NCBI RefSeq assembly: GCF_018614615.1
Contig: NZ_JAGGOK010000050.1
Location: forward strand, 1 to 64,000
Length of the DNA: 64,000 nucleotides
Direction of reading: 5' to 3'
Source of the DNA: Streptomyces sp. ISL-100
GTDB lineage: Bacteria > Actinomycetota > Actinomycetes > Streptomycetales > Streptomycetaceae
The notes beneath the pieces were generated by a model. It was given only the letters and a program-made list of their open reading frames with translations, ran no database searches and had not been told where the DNA came from. Each line of letters opens with the position of its first letter. Position 1 is the first letter of the stretch. A program made the position numbers and the translations under genes. This document shows positions 8,434-17,820 of this stretch, in pieces.

Positions 8434-9174
8434 TCAGTGCGCCGCGAGGCGCGCCATGCCGTCGCGGCGTGACTGTGATTGCGATTGCGGTTGCATCGGT
8501 ACGGTCGACTGCGGTCGGCCACCCGCTGCGGGTCCTCGGCGCGGCTGTGCGGCCACACCGTTCTGAACGTCCATCACGGCGTGCGCCACGAGTCCGCCCA
8601 TGGGGTCGTGCCTGATCAGATCCCGGAGGCGGGAGCGTGATGAGCGCCCCTCGTTGCCGGGGTAGAGGTGCTTGCCGAGCCCCACTGCGTGAGCGAGCGC
8701 GGCGAGCGCCGCGGTCCGCGGGTCCGGCGGTACGCCGGTGCGGATCGCACTGTCCAGCCGGGACCTGATTTCCCGGCAAATCACCGATTCCGTCGCTTGG
8801 TAGCGAGTCGTCGGCAGCACTCCGCACATCTGTCCCGCCACGGCATGCACCATGCCGCACCGTTCCAGATGCGAAAGATACGTCTGGCGGAGCCCCAGTC
8901 GGGGTCCGCCGATCCAGTGGACCGCCCGTACCGGGCTGCCGCGCCTGCGCAGCAGTTCCAGTGCGGAGTCCAATGTCGGATCTCCTGTCGGCCGTGCCAT
9001 CACCACGGCGATACGATCCCCGTCTGGGGCTATCCGTCCTGCCAGAGCCAGCTCTACTAGCTGTGCCCCGGCCAGGCCGAGGTCGAGCGACTGCGGCTGC
9101 GCTGTGGTACCCGTTGCCGGGTCCAGAGCGAGCAGTAGAAGCTCCTCCGGAAGTGTTCTGCGGCTCCTGCCCAT
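8434..9174 (-). CDS. GPP34 (GOLPH3-like) family phosphoprotein
   Basis: 246 aa, ATG at 9174 with GGGGAGG upstream. Begins with the family's typical LPEELLLLALDPATG block, then LGLAGAQLVELALAGRI and repeated LLRRRGSPVRAVHWIGG-type helical segments. Eukaryotic GOLPH3 binds PI4P; the role of the many Streptomyces copies is unknown, perhaps peripheral membrane binding. The C-terminal 30 residues are low-complexity (PMQPQSQSQSQ). Monocistronic. Confidence 0.9.
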   Translation of the reverse strand: MGRSRRTLPEELLLLALDPATGTTAQPQSLDLGLAGAQLVELALAGRIAPDGDRIAVVMARPTGDPTLDSALELLRRRGSPVRAVHWIGGPRLGLRQTYLSHLERCGMVHAVAGQMCGVLPTTRYQATESVICREIRSRLDSAIRTGVPPDPRTAALAALAHAVGLGKHLYPGNEGRSSRSRLRDLIRHDPMGGLVAHAVMDVQNGVAAQPRRGPAAGGRPQSTVPMQPQSQSQSRRDGMARLAAH

Positions 9175-9381
9175 CCATGCCTCCCCGCGTGGATGAATGA
9201 CAGGGTGACCCCTCTCACATTCATCTGTCGAGAGCGCCTGGGTGCTTCGTGCGGGAACCGGCAGGTATGTCGTTCTCGTCTAGCGAGGAGGCCGGGGTCT
9301 CAGACAGGACACTGGTACATGGTTCGGACATCGGACTGCGGACAGCGGGCGTATGCGCGGGCGCGTATGAAGGAGGCATCG

Positions 9382-12321
9382 GTGGCGGGCGAGTCCCCCG
9401 ACAAGTCGGAGCAGCGGAAGTCGTCGGGGGAGAAGGCCCCGGGCGAACGCGATCCGCGGCTCGCCGTTTTCCGGGAGTCGGCCGCGAGGCCGGAGCCGGA
9501 GGACCGCGGCCGCGTCGATCAGCCGACGGCAGTCTTCAAGATGCCGCCCCCGGAGCAGTCTCCCCCGGCTTCGGAGACCCCTGAGAGCCCCGAGACCCCT
9601 GAGCGCGATGCGCGCCTGCGGGCGGCGGTGGCGGCGTGGGTCGCCACGTCGGACACGCCGGCCGATGCGGCGGCCACGGCAGCGGAGGACGAGACCGACG
9701 CCGCTGAGCCGCCGGCGGACGAGTCCACCCCCGACACACCCACCGCTGACGCCGGCGCGGCCGGCGCGGCCCGCGAGGGCGGCCGGGCGGCTGCTGCCGC
9801 AGAGGCGTCGCGTTCGGCCGCTACGGACGGCGACGAGCCGTTGGCGGGCAAGGCTGCGGCCACGCTGCCGGCGGACGCGGACGCGGACGCGGACGTGTCG
9901 GGTGCGGGCCGGGCGTTTGCGCCCGCCAAGAACGAGGTTGGCGGCGAGTCGTCGCCTGACGGTGACGCTACGGCTGCGCGGCAGGCAGAGGCGGACGGTG
10001 ACGCCCCCGGCGCGGGGCGTGCGGCTGCTGCCGAGGCTGCGCCGCAGGCTGAGGTGGATGGTGACGCCTCCGGTGCGGGTCGTGCGGCTGGCGCCATGGG
10101 TTCCGGTTCGGCTGCTGCTGACGGTGAGGTGCCGTCGGCGGGTGGGGCCTTGGCGCGGGCTGACGTGGACGCGTCGGGTGCGGGCCAGGCGGCTGCTGCC
10201 GCCCAGGTTGTGCCGGATGCTGAGGTGGACGGTGACGCCTCCGGCGTGGGCCGGGGGGCTGGCGACACTGCTGACGGTGAGGTGCCGTCGGCGGGCGGGG
10301 CTGGGGCCTCGGCGCGGGCTGACGTGGACGTGTCCGGTGCGGGGCGTGCGGCTGCAGACGACGACCAGTCGTTGTCGGGCGACGTTGCGGGCACGTCGGA
10401 CGCGGGCGTGTCCGGTACGGGCGAGGTCGGCGGGGAGTCGTCTTCGGGCGGTGACGTTCCCGGTGCGCGTCGGGCGGCTGGTGCCGGGGTGTCGGGATCG
10501 GGCACTGCGGGTGGCGACGAGCCGGCGGCGGGCGAGGTTGCGGCCATGCCGGACGCGGACGTGGCGGGCCGGGCGGCTGCGCCGCAGGGTGGCGCCGGTA
10601 GTGCCCGGGTGAGCCGTGACGGTGCCGAGTCGCAGGGCGACGCGAAGGCGAGTGGGGCTCGGCGTGAGGCGTCCGCCGACTCGGGCGACTCCGGTGACGA
10701 CACTTCTGGCGATGAGCCGTCGGACGGCTCCCCCACGGGGCGTGGGGTTGACCAGGCCACTGCCGTGTTCAAGGCTGTGCGGCCGCGGCAGGCCGTGGAT
10801 CAGCCGACCACCGCGCTGAAGGCCGTCGGCAAGCCCGAGACCAAAGAGTCCGCCGCCGAGCGCACCAGCACATTCGTTCCGCTGAAGCGGGACGACGTAG
10901 GGCCGCCGGCCGCCAGGCCGAGCCGTACCCCCGACGCGCCCCCGGCCGGCCCCGCGCCGTCCGGGCCGGCCGGGTCGCCCCCCGCGTCCGCCCCCATGCC
11001 GGAGGCGGAACGTACGCGGCAGCAGCCGCTGCCGCCGAGGCCGCCGCTCGACCTGCTCGCCGAGCTGACTAACACCCCGCCCCCGCCCGAGACCCCGGTC
11101 AGGACCGCCGTTCGGCGGGTCAAGATCTGGACCCCGCTGGTTCTGCTGCTGGTGATCGTCTTTGCGGTTGCACAGTTCCTGCGGCCGCTTCCCTCGCCCA
11201 CGCTCGCGCTGACGGCGAAGCCGACGTACACCTTCGAGGGTGACGCGCTCAGCATGCCGTGGCCCGAGGGCGGCCAGTCGGCCGTCGAGGTGCAGGGCGT
11301 CGGCAGCATCGGTACGCACGGGGAGCAGAAGCCCTCGCCGATCGCCAGTGTCGCCAAGGCGATGACGGCGTACGTGATCCTCAAGGAGCACCCGCTCAAG
11401 GGCGACGAGACGGGCCCGAAGATCACGGTCGACGAACAGGCCGAGAGGGAGTCCAAGCTCCCCGACGAGTCGACCGCCGCGATCAGGGAGGGGCAGCAGT
11501 TCACCGAGCGGCAGATGCTCCAGCTGCTGATGATCCCGTCGGGCAACAACGCGGCGCGGCTGCTGGCCCGCTGGGGAGCCAAGTCCCAGGACGAGTTCGT
11601 CACGAAGATGAACGACGCCGCCAAGGACCTCGGCATGAAGAACACGACGTACACCGACCCGAGCGGCCTCGAGGCCTCCACGGTGAGCACCGCGGTCGAC
11701 CAGCTCAAGCTGGCCAAGGCGGTCATGGAGAACGACGTGTTCCGCGAGATCGTCAACATGCCCGAGGCCGAGATCCCGGGCATCGAGGGCAAGATCTACA
11801 ACAACAACAACATCCTGCTGCAGCCCGGCGTGAGCGGCATCAAGACCGGCTCCTCCACTCCCGCCGGCGGCAACCTGCTGTGGACCGCAAACACCGTCAT
11901 CGACGGCAAGGAGCGCCGGATCGTCGGTGCGGTGATGGGGCAGCAGGACGCCACCACGCCGGACTCCAAGCTGCAGCTCGCGATCGCCAGGAGCCTCAAG
12001 CTGATCCAGGCCGCCCAGCGGGACGTCACGTCGGCGACCGTCGTGAAGAAGGGCGAGGTCGTCGGTTACGTCGACGACGGCCTCGGCGGGCAGACGCCGG
12101 TCGTGGCGACGAAGGACCTGAAGGCGGTCGGCTGGCCGGGCCTGAAGGTGGAGCTGGCGATTTCCGACGCCGGAAAGCCGCTGCCGCACGCCGCGAAGAA
12201 GGGTGACGAGGTCGGTCAGGTCACCGTCGGCTCCGGACCCGGTCAGGTCAAGGCACCGGTCGCGCTCCAGAAGGACCTGGTCGAGCCGGGCTTCGGCGCC
12301 AAGCTGACCCGTGTCGGCTGA
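9382..12321 (+). CDS. D-alanyl-D-alanine carboxypeptidase (peptidase S11) with long disordered N-terminus
   Basis: About 979 aa from the GTG at 9382, chosen because AAGGAGG lies 5 nt upstream. The penicillin-binding fold is C-terminal: the S-x-x-K motif in SPIASVAKAM, SGN in IPSGNNAARLL, and KTG in GIKTGSST, so all three active-site motifs are present. It is preceded by one membrane helix (WTPLVLLLVIVFAVAQFL, about residue 585). The first about 580 residues are predicted cytoplasmic, very Ala/Asp/Gly-rich and built of degenerate repeats (D/E-GDASGAGRAA-like), with DQPTAVFK-like motifs at the start and before the membrane. It trims peptidoglycan pentapeptides outside the membrane. Confidence 0.93.
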   Translation: MAGESPDKSEQRKSSGEKAPGERDPRLAVFRESAARPEPEDRGRVDQPTAVFKMPPPEQSPPASETPESPETPERDARLRAAVAAWVATSDTPADAAATAAEDETDAAEPPADESTPDTPTADAGAAGAAREGGRAAAAAEASRSAATDGDEPLAGKAAATLPADADADADVSGAGRAFAPAKNEVGGESSPDGDATAARQAEADGDAPGAGRAAAAEAAPQAEVDGDASGAGRAAGAMGSGSAAADGEVPSAGGALARADVDASGAGQAAAAAQVVPDAEVDGDASGVGRGAGDTADGEVPSAGGAGASARADVDVSGAGRAAADDDQSLSGDVAGTSDAGVSGTGEVGGESSSGGDVPGARRAAGAGVSGSGTAGGDEPAAGEVAAMPDADVAGRAAAPQGGAGSARVSRDGAESQGDAKASGARREASADSGDSGDDTSGDEPSDGSPTGRGVDQATAVFKAVRPRQAVDQPTTALKAVGKPETKESAAERTSTFVPLKRDDVGPPAARPSRTPDAPPAGPAPSGPAGSPPASAPMPEAERTRQQPLPPRPPLDLLAELTNTPPPPETPVRTAVRRVKIWTPLVLLLVIVFAVAQFLRPLPSPTLALTAKPTYTFEGDALSMPWPEGGQSAVEVQGVGSIGTHGEQKPSPIASVAKAMTAYVILKEHPLKGDETGPKITVDEQAERESKLPDESTAAIREGQQFTERQMLQLLMIPSGNNAARLLARWGAKSQDEFVTKMNDAAKDLGMKNTTYTDPSGLEASTVSTAVDQLKLAKAVMENDVFREIVNMPEAEIPGIEGKIYNNNNILLQPGVSGIKTGSSTPAGGNLLWTANTVIDGKERRIVGAVMGQQDATTPDSKLQLAIARSLKLIQAAQRDVTSATVVKKGEVVGYVDDGLGGQTPVVATKDLKAVGWPGLKVELAISDAGKPLPHAAKKGDEVGQVTVGSGPGQVKAPVALQKDLVEPGFGAKLTRVG

Positions 12322-12340
12322 CGTTGGGCCGATGAGCGGA

Positions 12341-12375
12341 GTGCTGCCGCCGGACGTGGGAACCGGCGGCAGCAC
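12341..12375 (+). terminator. Terminator of the carboxypeptidase gene
   Basis: Perfect 13-bp stem (GTGCTGCCGCCGG / CCGGCGGCAGCAC) with a 9-nt loop, 20 bp after the stop codon. Confidence 0.8.
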
Positions 12376-12479
12376 CACGGGCGCCGCGTGTTAGCGTCCG
12401 GGCAACTTGGGACGCGGGGACGGCGTCCTTACGCATGTCGGGGGGGTGTTGGTACCCGGGGAGAACGGGGAGAGCCGTA

Positions 12480-14408
12480 ATGACCACCGCTGAGCCCACG
12501 CGCGCCGAGGGCGGGGACCGTAACCGGGACGAGGGCGGGCGTAACGCGGGCGGCACAAGGGGCGGCACACGGGGTGGCCAACAGGGCGGTATACGGCTGA
12601 GTCCGGAGGCGGACGATCCGGGGCGGCCGCAACGGCCCGAGCCGGCGGCGCGCGTGCGGGTGTCCGCGCCGACGCCCCCCGCGGCCCAGGACGACGACCG
12701 CCCACGCCGCTTCCTCCGCCACCCCGTCACGATCACGACGGCCGCCGCAGCGGTGGTGCACGTCGTCTGGTTCTTCTGCTTCGCAAACAGTGGCGGTGAC
12801 CTCGCGGCGCAGGACGCCTGGGCCGAGTTCGTCGGCCGCCACCCCGACTCCGCGTACAACCTCGCCTGGTACGGCGGGATGCACCCGGTGTCGTACAGCG
12901 TCGTCTCGCCGTACCTGATGTCCGTCCTCGGTGTCCGTACGACGATGATGATCGTCGGCACCGTATCGGCCACCCTGACCGCCCTGATCCTGGTCCGCGT
13001 CAAGGAGGTCCGCAATCCCCTGTGGTGTTCGCTCGCCGGGGTCTTCGCCTTCCTCTGCAACGCCCTCTCGGGGCGCGTCACCTTCGGCCTCGGCATGATG
13101 TTCGCGCTCGGCGCGGTCGCCGCCGTGTTCTGCTGGCCGCGCCGCTGGGCCGCGAACCGGTGGGCGAAGGCGGCCGTCGCCGCGCCGCTGGCCGGGCTCG
13201 CCACCGCGAGCAGCCCGGTCGCGGGCCTGTTCCTCGGCGTCGTCGCGGCCGCGCTGTTCCTCAACAAGCGCCGCCCCGGGGCGTACGCGCTCGGCGTGGC
13301 GCCGGTCGTCGTCGTCGCCCTGTCCTCCTGGCTGTTCCCGTTCTCCGGTACGCAGCCGATGTCGCTGGCGACGGCTTCGCTGCCGTGCCTGTTCGGCGTC
13401 CTGGTGCTCGTGCTCGTACCGAGCGACTGGAAGACGGTCCGCACGGGAGCCGCCGTCTACTCCGTCGGGGTGCTGCTGACCTGGCTGATCGACTCTCAGA
13501 TCGGCAGCAACGTCTCGCGGCTGGCGATGGTGTTCGCGGGTGTCGTGCTGCTGGCGGCGCTGCCGTTCGCCGCGCCCCGGACGCTCAAGTGGTACGCCAT
13601 CGTGCTCGCCTCCGTCGGCTTCAGCGTCTGGGTCGGCATCAAGACCGTCGACGACGTCATACGTACCGCGCCGACGGCGTCCTGGGCGCGTGAGCTGGCG
13701 CCGCTGGTCAACCAGTTGCAGGAGGTCGGCGCGGAGAAGGGCCGGGTCGAGGTGGTCCCGGCCAGCAGCCACCGGGAGGCGTCGGCGCTCGCTCCGTACG
13801 TCAATCTCGCGCGCGGCTGGAACCGGCAGGCCGACATGGAGCGCAACCCGCTCTTCTACGACGACACGCTGCACAGCGACACGTACCGGGAGTGGCTGGA
13901 CCGCTGGGCCGTGCACTACGTCGTGCTGCCCAAGGGCGCCCCGGACTCGGCCGGCGGCGCGATCGAGGAAGCGGATCTCGTACGCGCCGGCCAGCCGTAC
14001 CTCAAGCCGGTCTGGAACGACGCCAACTGGCAGCTCTTCCGCGTCGACGACCCGACGCCGCTCGCCGACCCGCCCGCGACGGTCGACCGCGCGGGCGCGG
14101 GCGAGCTGACGATCCGGGTGAAGAGCGCGGGCCGGGTGCTGATCCGTATCCCGTACTCGCCGTGGCTGGGCCTGGTCGACGCCGAGGGGGAGCGGGTCGA
14201 ACCGCCGAGCGAGACACCGGAGTCGAAGCTGCGGGGCGACGCGGCGGACCGGACGTTCACCAACCCGAACGGCTGCCTGATGAAGGCGGAGGAGGACGCG
14301 GCGGGAGACGAGTGGACGCAACTGCTCGCGCCCGGCCCAGGGGTGTACCGGCTGGCGGCGCCGTACGGGCTGACCCGGGGCACGGCCTGCCCGGAGGAGC
14401 TGCGCTGA
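12480..14408 (+). CDS. Multi-spanning integral membrane protein
   Basis: About 642 aa from the ATG at 12480 (GGGGAGAG upstream). An Arg/Gly-rich cytoplasmic leader of about 80 residues is followed by about 10-11 membrane helices and then a C-terminal extracytoplasmic domain of about 200 residues (from about 400) that contains MERNPLFYDDTLHSDTYREWLDRWAV. The layout resembles polytopic glycosyltransferase-like or YfhO-type membrane proteins, but no diagnostic motif was found. Function unassigned. It is convergent with the NlpC/P60 gene. Confidence 0.8.
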   Translation: MTTAEPTRAEGGDRNRDEGGRNAGGTRGGTRGGQQGGIRLSPEADDPGRPQRPEPAARVRVSAPTPPAAQDDDRPRRFLRHPVTITTAAAAVVHVVWFFCFANSGGDLAAQDAWAEFVGRHPDSAYNLAWYGGMHPVSYSVVSPYLMSVLGVRTTMMIVGTVSATLTALILVRVKEVRNPLWCSLAGVFAFLCNALSGRVTFGLGMMFALGAVAAVFCWPRRWAANRWAKAAVAAPLAGLATASSPVAGLFLGVVAAALFLNKRRPGAYALGVAPVVVVALSSWLFPFSGTQPMSLATASLPCLFGVLVLVLVPSDWKTVRTGAAVYSVGVLLTWLIDSQIGSNVSRLAMVFAGVVLLAALPFAAPRTLKWYAIVLASVGFSVWVGIKTVDDVIRTAPTASWARELAPLVNQLQEVGAEKGRVEVVPASSHREASALAPYVNLARGWNRQADMERNPLFYDDTLHSDTYREWLDRWAVHYVVLPKGAPDSAGGAIEEADLVRAGQPYLKPVWNDANWQLFRVDDPTPLADPPATVDRAGAGELTIRVKSAGRVLIRIPYSPWLGLVDAEGERVEPPSETPESKLRGDAADRTFTNPNGCLMKAEEDAAGDEWTQLLAPGPGVYRLAAPYGLTRGTACPEELR

Positions 14409-14450
14409 CCACCCGCGGCTCCGCCCCGGACCCGCCCGTACGGCGTGCGC

Positions 14451-15533
14451 CTACACCCGCTTCGCGCTGCGCAGGGTGCTCGCGTAGTAGCCGTTGCCGT
14501 CCAGGCGTGACGTGCCGCCCTTGTCGCCGATCGTCGGCCCGTTGACCTCTTCACGGCTCGACACGAAGATCTTGTGGCCGTCGGTGTCATGGCCCATGAA
14601 GATGCCGACGTGGTCTATCCGTTCCTTGGTGCGCGCGTCGAGCTTGAAGAAGACCAGGTCGCCCGGCTGCAGTACGTCGATGGACTTCGGCCGCGACTCC
14701 GGGCCGACCCCCTCCAGCTCGATGACGTCGGTGCCGAGCTTCGAACGGGCCATGCCGTTGGCGGTGCGCGGCAGGCCGTCGCCCAGCTTGTCGGTGGCCA
14801 TCAGCGGGAAACGGCCCCGGTACCCGAAGACCGTACGAATGAAGCCGGAGCAGTCCATGGAACGGGCGCGCATCGCTTCCGGCTGCATCGTGGTGCCGTT
14901 GCGGAAGGTGTACGGGATGCCCAGGTAGTCGTAGAAGTCGGACTCCTCCAGGCGGTAGTCGTTGCCCGGCGTGCCTTCGGGGTTGATGGGGCCGAAGTTG
15001 GCGTCACCCGCGTACGGGATGCCCTCGGAGTCCTTCTTCACGGGGGCCTGGTCGACGTACTGGAAGGCGATCGCGAAGAGGTCGTCCTCCTTGCTGCCGA
15101 AGAACTCCTTGAACCAGTCCTTGAACCACTGCTCCCGCTCCGCGCCCTTGTGCCACGGCTCCGGCATCAGCCGCACCCAGTTCTCGGTGACGACCCGGGT
15201 CTTGGTGCTCGTGGGTTCGGTGAAGGAGCGGCTGGGGCCGGTGAGCGTGGCGGTGCGTGCGTCGTCGGTGAAGGTGGCCAGGATCGCACCGCCCTCGCCG
15301 CGCAGGAGTGTACGGGCCGGGCTCTGCAGCCGTTCCCAGGTCTGCTTGCCCGAAGCCAGGCCCGAGCCGGAGGACTTCAGGGCGGGCGTGTCGGTGACCG
15401 CCTGGACGGCGGGGGCCTTCGCCTGCTCCTCCTTGCGGAGTTCCACCGTGAGGTACGCGCTGCCGGCGAGCAGGGCGAGCACGGTGGCGGCGTGCAGCGC
15501 CTGGCGGGGGCCGCGCTTGGTCTTGGCACTCAT
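14451..15533 (-). CDS. NlpC/P60 (C40) family cell-wall or polymer hydrolase
   Basis: 360 aa with an N-terminal signal anchor (about 10-32). The papain-like C40 catalytic residues are visible: Cys in MDCSGFIRTVFGY and His in RIDHVGIFMGHD, with a following polar residue. These enzymes cut gamma-D-glutamyl bonds. It is the last gene of the capBC operon (30 bp after capC), so it may trim or release poly-gamma-glutamate or act on peptidoglycan near the polymer's exit. The about 200-residue region before the catalytic core, with conserved aromatic residues, is unassigned. The polymer substrate is inferred from context. Confidence 0.85.
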   Translation of the reverse strand: MSAKTKRGPRQALHAATVLALLAGSAYLTVELRKEEQAKAPAVQAVTDTPALKSSGSGLASGKQTWERLQSPARTLLRGEGGAILATFTDDARTATLTGPSRSFTEPTSTKTRVVTENWVRLMPEPWHKGAEREQWFKDWFKEFFGSKEDDLFAIAFQYVDQAPVKKDSEGIPYAGDANFGPINPEGTPGNDYRLEESDFYDYLGIPYTFRNGTTMQPEAMRARSMDCSGFIRTVFGYRGRFPLMATDKLGDGLPRTANGMARSKLGTDVIELEGVGPESRPKSIDVLQPGDLVFFKLDARTKERIDHVGIFMGHDTDGHKIFVSSREEVNGPTIGDKGGTSRLDGNGYYASTLRSAKRV

Positions 15534-15563
15534 GAGGTCAGCTCCGTTCGGGACGGGTGGCGG

Positions 15564-16046
15564 TCAGACGGTCGGCAGCGCGCCGAGGAGAATTCCGGCG
15601 GTGAGGACGACGTACGCCATGAGCGTCACCGAGCCGGTGGCGAGCAGGGTCGCGCCCTTGGGCTGGCGGACGAGCTGATAGGCGATCAGGCCGGGAACGA
15701 TGAAGCCGAGCGTCTGATTGGTGTACATCAGCGGGAATTCCATCGACAGGACGATCATCAGGGTCGCCTGGAAGAGCACACCGGTGAGGACGACGGCGGA
15801 GAAGAGCCGCTTGCCGTAGAGGATCACCACGCGCTGGACGGCGAGGGTGGCGACGTACGTCAGAACGGTGACGCCGACGACCATCGCCGCGCGCTGGAGG
15901 TCCTCGACGAGGGTCAGGGCCAGCCAGCCCGGGGTGATCATTCCGCCGGGGGAAAGGTTGGTCGTCAGGTAGCAGACCAGCGAGAACATCAGGCCCAGCG
16001 CGATGCCGATCGCGGCGATCTCAGGCGTGAGTACGGACGGGATCAA
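15564..16046 (-). CDS. capC: CapC/PgsC family poly-gamma-glutamate biosynthesis membrane protein
   Basis: 160 aa with 4-5 membrane helices, the normal CapC size. Key stretch: LSPGGMITPGWLAL. CapC is the membrane partner of the CapB ligase in the poly-gamma-glutamate synthase. It appears to start with a TTG at 16046 that overlaps the stop of capB (TTGA), with AGGAG about 8 nt upstream, so translation is coupled to capB. Confidence 0.85.
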   Translation of the reverse strand: MIPSVLTPEIAAIGIALGLMFSLVCYLTTNLSPGGMITPGWLALTLVEDLQRAAMVVGVTVLTYVATLAVQRVVILYGKRLFSAVVLTGVLFQATLMIVLSMEFPLMYTNQTLGFIVPGLIAYQLVRQPKGATLLATGSVTLMAYVVLTAGILLGALPTV

Positions 16047-17815
16047 CGGGGTTCTCCTGGGTTCTGCTGCTGGACCTGGTCCACCGGCCGGGCGGGCTCG
16101 AACATGCCGCGCTGGGGCCGTGGTGCGGTGGGGGGTGCGGGGGGTGCGAGGTCTGCCGGGTGACCGGACGTGCCGGCGTCACCGGTGCGCCGCCGCCGCG
16201 GTACGGACGCCTGGGGGGCGGGTCGCTGTCGTGCGGGCCCCTGGGCTGCCGGCTCCTGTGCTGCCGGCTCCTGTGCTGCCGGTTGCTGTGGTGCCGGCCG
16301 CTGTTGTACGGGCCGCGGAGGCGCGGACTGGTACAGGGCGGCCGACTGGTGCCGCTGCGGCTCGTACGGCTGCGGCTCGGGCTCGTACGAGTCGTACGGC
16401 TGCGGCTCCGCTTGGTACGGGACGGGCTGGACGGGCTGCTGCTGGTAGCGCGCCTCGTACGCCTCCGAGTACGGCTGGTACGGGTCGATGTACGGCTTGT
16501 ACTGCTGCAGGGCCAGCGTCTCGTCGTCCCGGGCGGCGGGCCGCGCCGACTGCGCGGGGACCTGTGCCGTGGGCCCTTGCGCGTCGGCGCGCGTGCCGGA
16601 GGCAGACCCGCCGGCCGGAACATCGTCCGCCGTCTCGTCCGCCGGCAGCTCCGCGAGGTGCTCCAGCAGCACTTCGCCCTGCCCGTGGATGTTGCCGATC
16701 GCGACCAGCGACGAGTCCGGGCCGAGCTCACCGAGCAGCAGGCCCATGAAATCGTCGGCTGACCGCCGGTCACCGCCGAGGTCCACCGCGCGGTCCCGCC
16801 ACTCGGCGGGGATCGCGTCGATGGCGCTCTTCGCCGGGTGGCCGATCACGAACACCTTCTCCGGCTGGAGGTCCGGGATGATCGCGCCCATCTGACCGTT
16901 GCGCTCCACGCGGTCCGGCCGGCAGTTGATGACGACGTTCAGCGGGCGGCTGATGGCGTCGAGGTCCAGCAGCTGGTTGATGTTCATCAGCGTCGACTCG
17001 GGGTCGTTCGCCGCGAAGACGTTCGCGAACCGCAGCCGCTTGCCGTCGGTGGTGGCGTACCGCTCGACCGAAAGCACACCCGGGTCCGGCGGCGCGTCGT
17101 ACATCCCCTTGAGCGCCGTCTCGCGCTCCACACCCAGCAGTCCGGCGACGGTCAGCGCGATCGCCACGTTCTCCTTGAAGGTGAACCAGCTGAAGCCGCG
17201 CAGCTCCTCGTCGGAGACGGTTTCCGGATCGGCGTAGATCAACTTGCAGTCACGCGCGTCCGCTTCCTCCTGGAGGATGTGGAAGCGGTCCTGCTCCGCC
17301 GTGACGCAGATGCCGCCCTCCGGCATGGAGCGCGACAGCGAGCGCGCCACGTCGTCGAGGGTCGGGCCCATCTCGGCCAGGTGGTCCTCACGGACGTTGC
17401 ACAGCACGCCGATGGTGGACCGGATCAGCTTGGACTGGTTGATCTCCTGGAGGGCCGGCATGACGGCCATGCACTCGATGACCAGAGCGTCCGGGTTGTA
17501 CGACGCGGCGCGCCGCACGATGCCGATCTGCTCCACCACGTTGGCGATGCCGAACTTGCGGTAGACGGGCTCCTCGGTGGCGTCCGGGTGGATGAACCGG
17601 GCCGCCGTGCCGGTGGTCTTGGCGACGGTGACGAGGTCGCCGCCGCGCAGCGCGCCCGCGCACAGCCGGGTGATGGAGCTCTTGCCGCGGATGCCGTTGA
17701 CCAGCACGCGCGTGGGGATCCGCTCCAGGTTGATGAAGTGGCGGCGCTGTTCGACGACGCCGGCCGCCAGCAGAACAGCGCAGCACACCATCAGAACGGT
17801 GTAGAGGAAGAGCAC
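16043..17815 (-). CDS. capB: CapB/PgsB family poly-gamma-glutamate synthase ligase with C-terminal tail
   Basis: About 590 aa from the GTG at 17815. One N-terminal membrane helix, then a Mur-ligase-like ATP-binding loop VNGIRGKSSITR and the CapB blocks VVEQIGI, AVMPALQEINQ, NVREDHLAEMG, CRPDRVERNGQMG and NIHGQGE. The enzyme joins glutamate units through gamma-amide bonds using ATP. Normal CapB is about 400 aa; here a roughly 190-residue Gln/Pro/Tyr-rich tail follows, with PAAQE repeats. It starts 5 nt after the stop of the HAMP-domain gene and overlaps capC, so the three are one translation unit. Confidence 0.9.
   Translation of the reverse strand: MLFLYTVLMVCCAVLLAAGVVEQRRHFINLERIPTRVLVNGIRGKSSITRLCAGALRGGDLVTVAKTTGTAARFIHPDATEEPVYRKFGIANVVEQIGIVRRAASYNPDALVIECMAVMPALQEINQSKLIRSTIGVLCNVREDHLAEMGPTLDDVARSLSRSMPEGGICVTAEQDRFHILQEEADARDCKLIYADPETVSDEELRGFSWFTFKENVAIALTVAGLLGVERETALKGMYDAPPDPGVLSVERYATTDGKRLRFANVFAANDPESTLMNINQLLDLDAISRPLNVVINCRPDRVERNGQMGAIIPDLQPEKVFVIGHPAKSAIDAIPAEWRDRAVDLGGDRRSADDFMGLLLGELGPDSSLVAIGNIHGQGEVLLEHLAELPADETADDVPAGGSASGTRADAQGPTAQVPAQSARPAARDDETLALQQYKPYIDPYQPYSEAYEARYQQQPVQPVPYQAEPQPYDSYEPEPQPYEPQRHQSAALYQSAPPRPVQQRPAPQQPAAQEPAAQEPAAQGPARQRPAPQASVPRRRRTGDAGTSGHPADLAPPAPPTAPRPQRGMFEPARPVDQVQQQNPGEPR
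16245..16289. repeat. Three tandem 15-bp repeats inside the capB tail
   Basis: The unit GCTGCCGGCTCCTGT occurs at 16245-16259 and 16260-16274, with a diverged third copy at 16275-16289. It is in frame and encodes the PAAQE repeat of the C-terminal tail, so copy number can vary without a frameshift. Confidence 0.85.
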
Positions 17816-17820
17816 GCCGA

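Noticed and set aside
9850..10620. Repetitive GC-rich DNA considered as a non-coding repeat
   Set aside because: It is in frame within the carboxypeptidase gene, has a ribosome site and intact catalytic motifs downstream, and simply encodes a low-complexity tail.
16245..16289. Short tandem repeats considered as a CRISPR-like or regulatory array
   Set aside because: The units are 15 bp with no spacers and encode a PAAQE peptide repeat in frame in the CapB tail. No CRISPR array was seen anywhere in the window.
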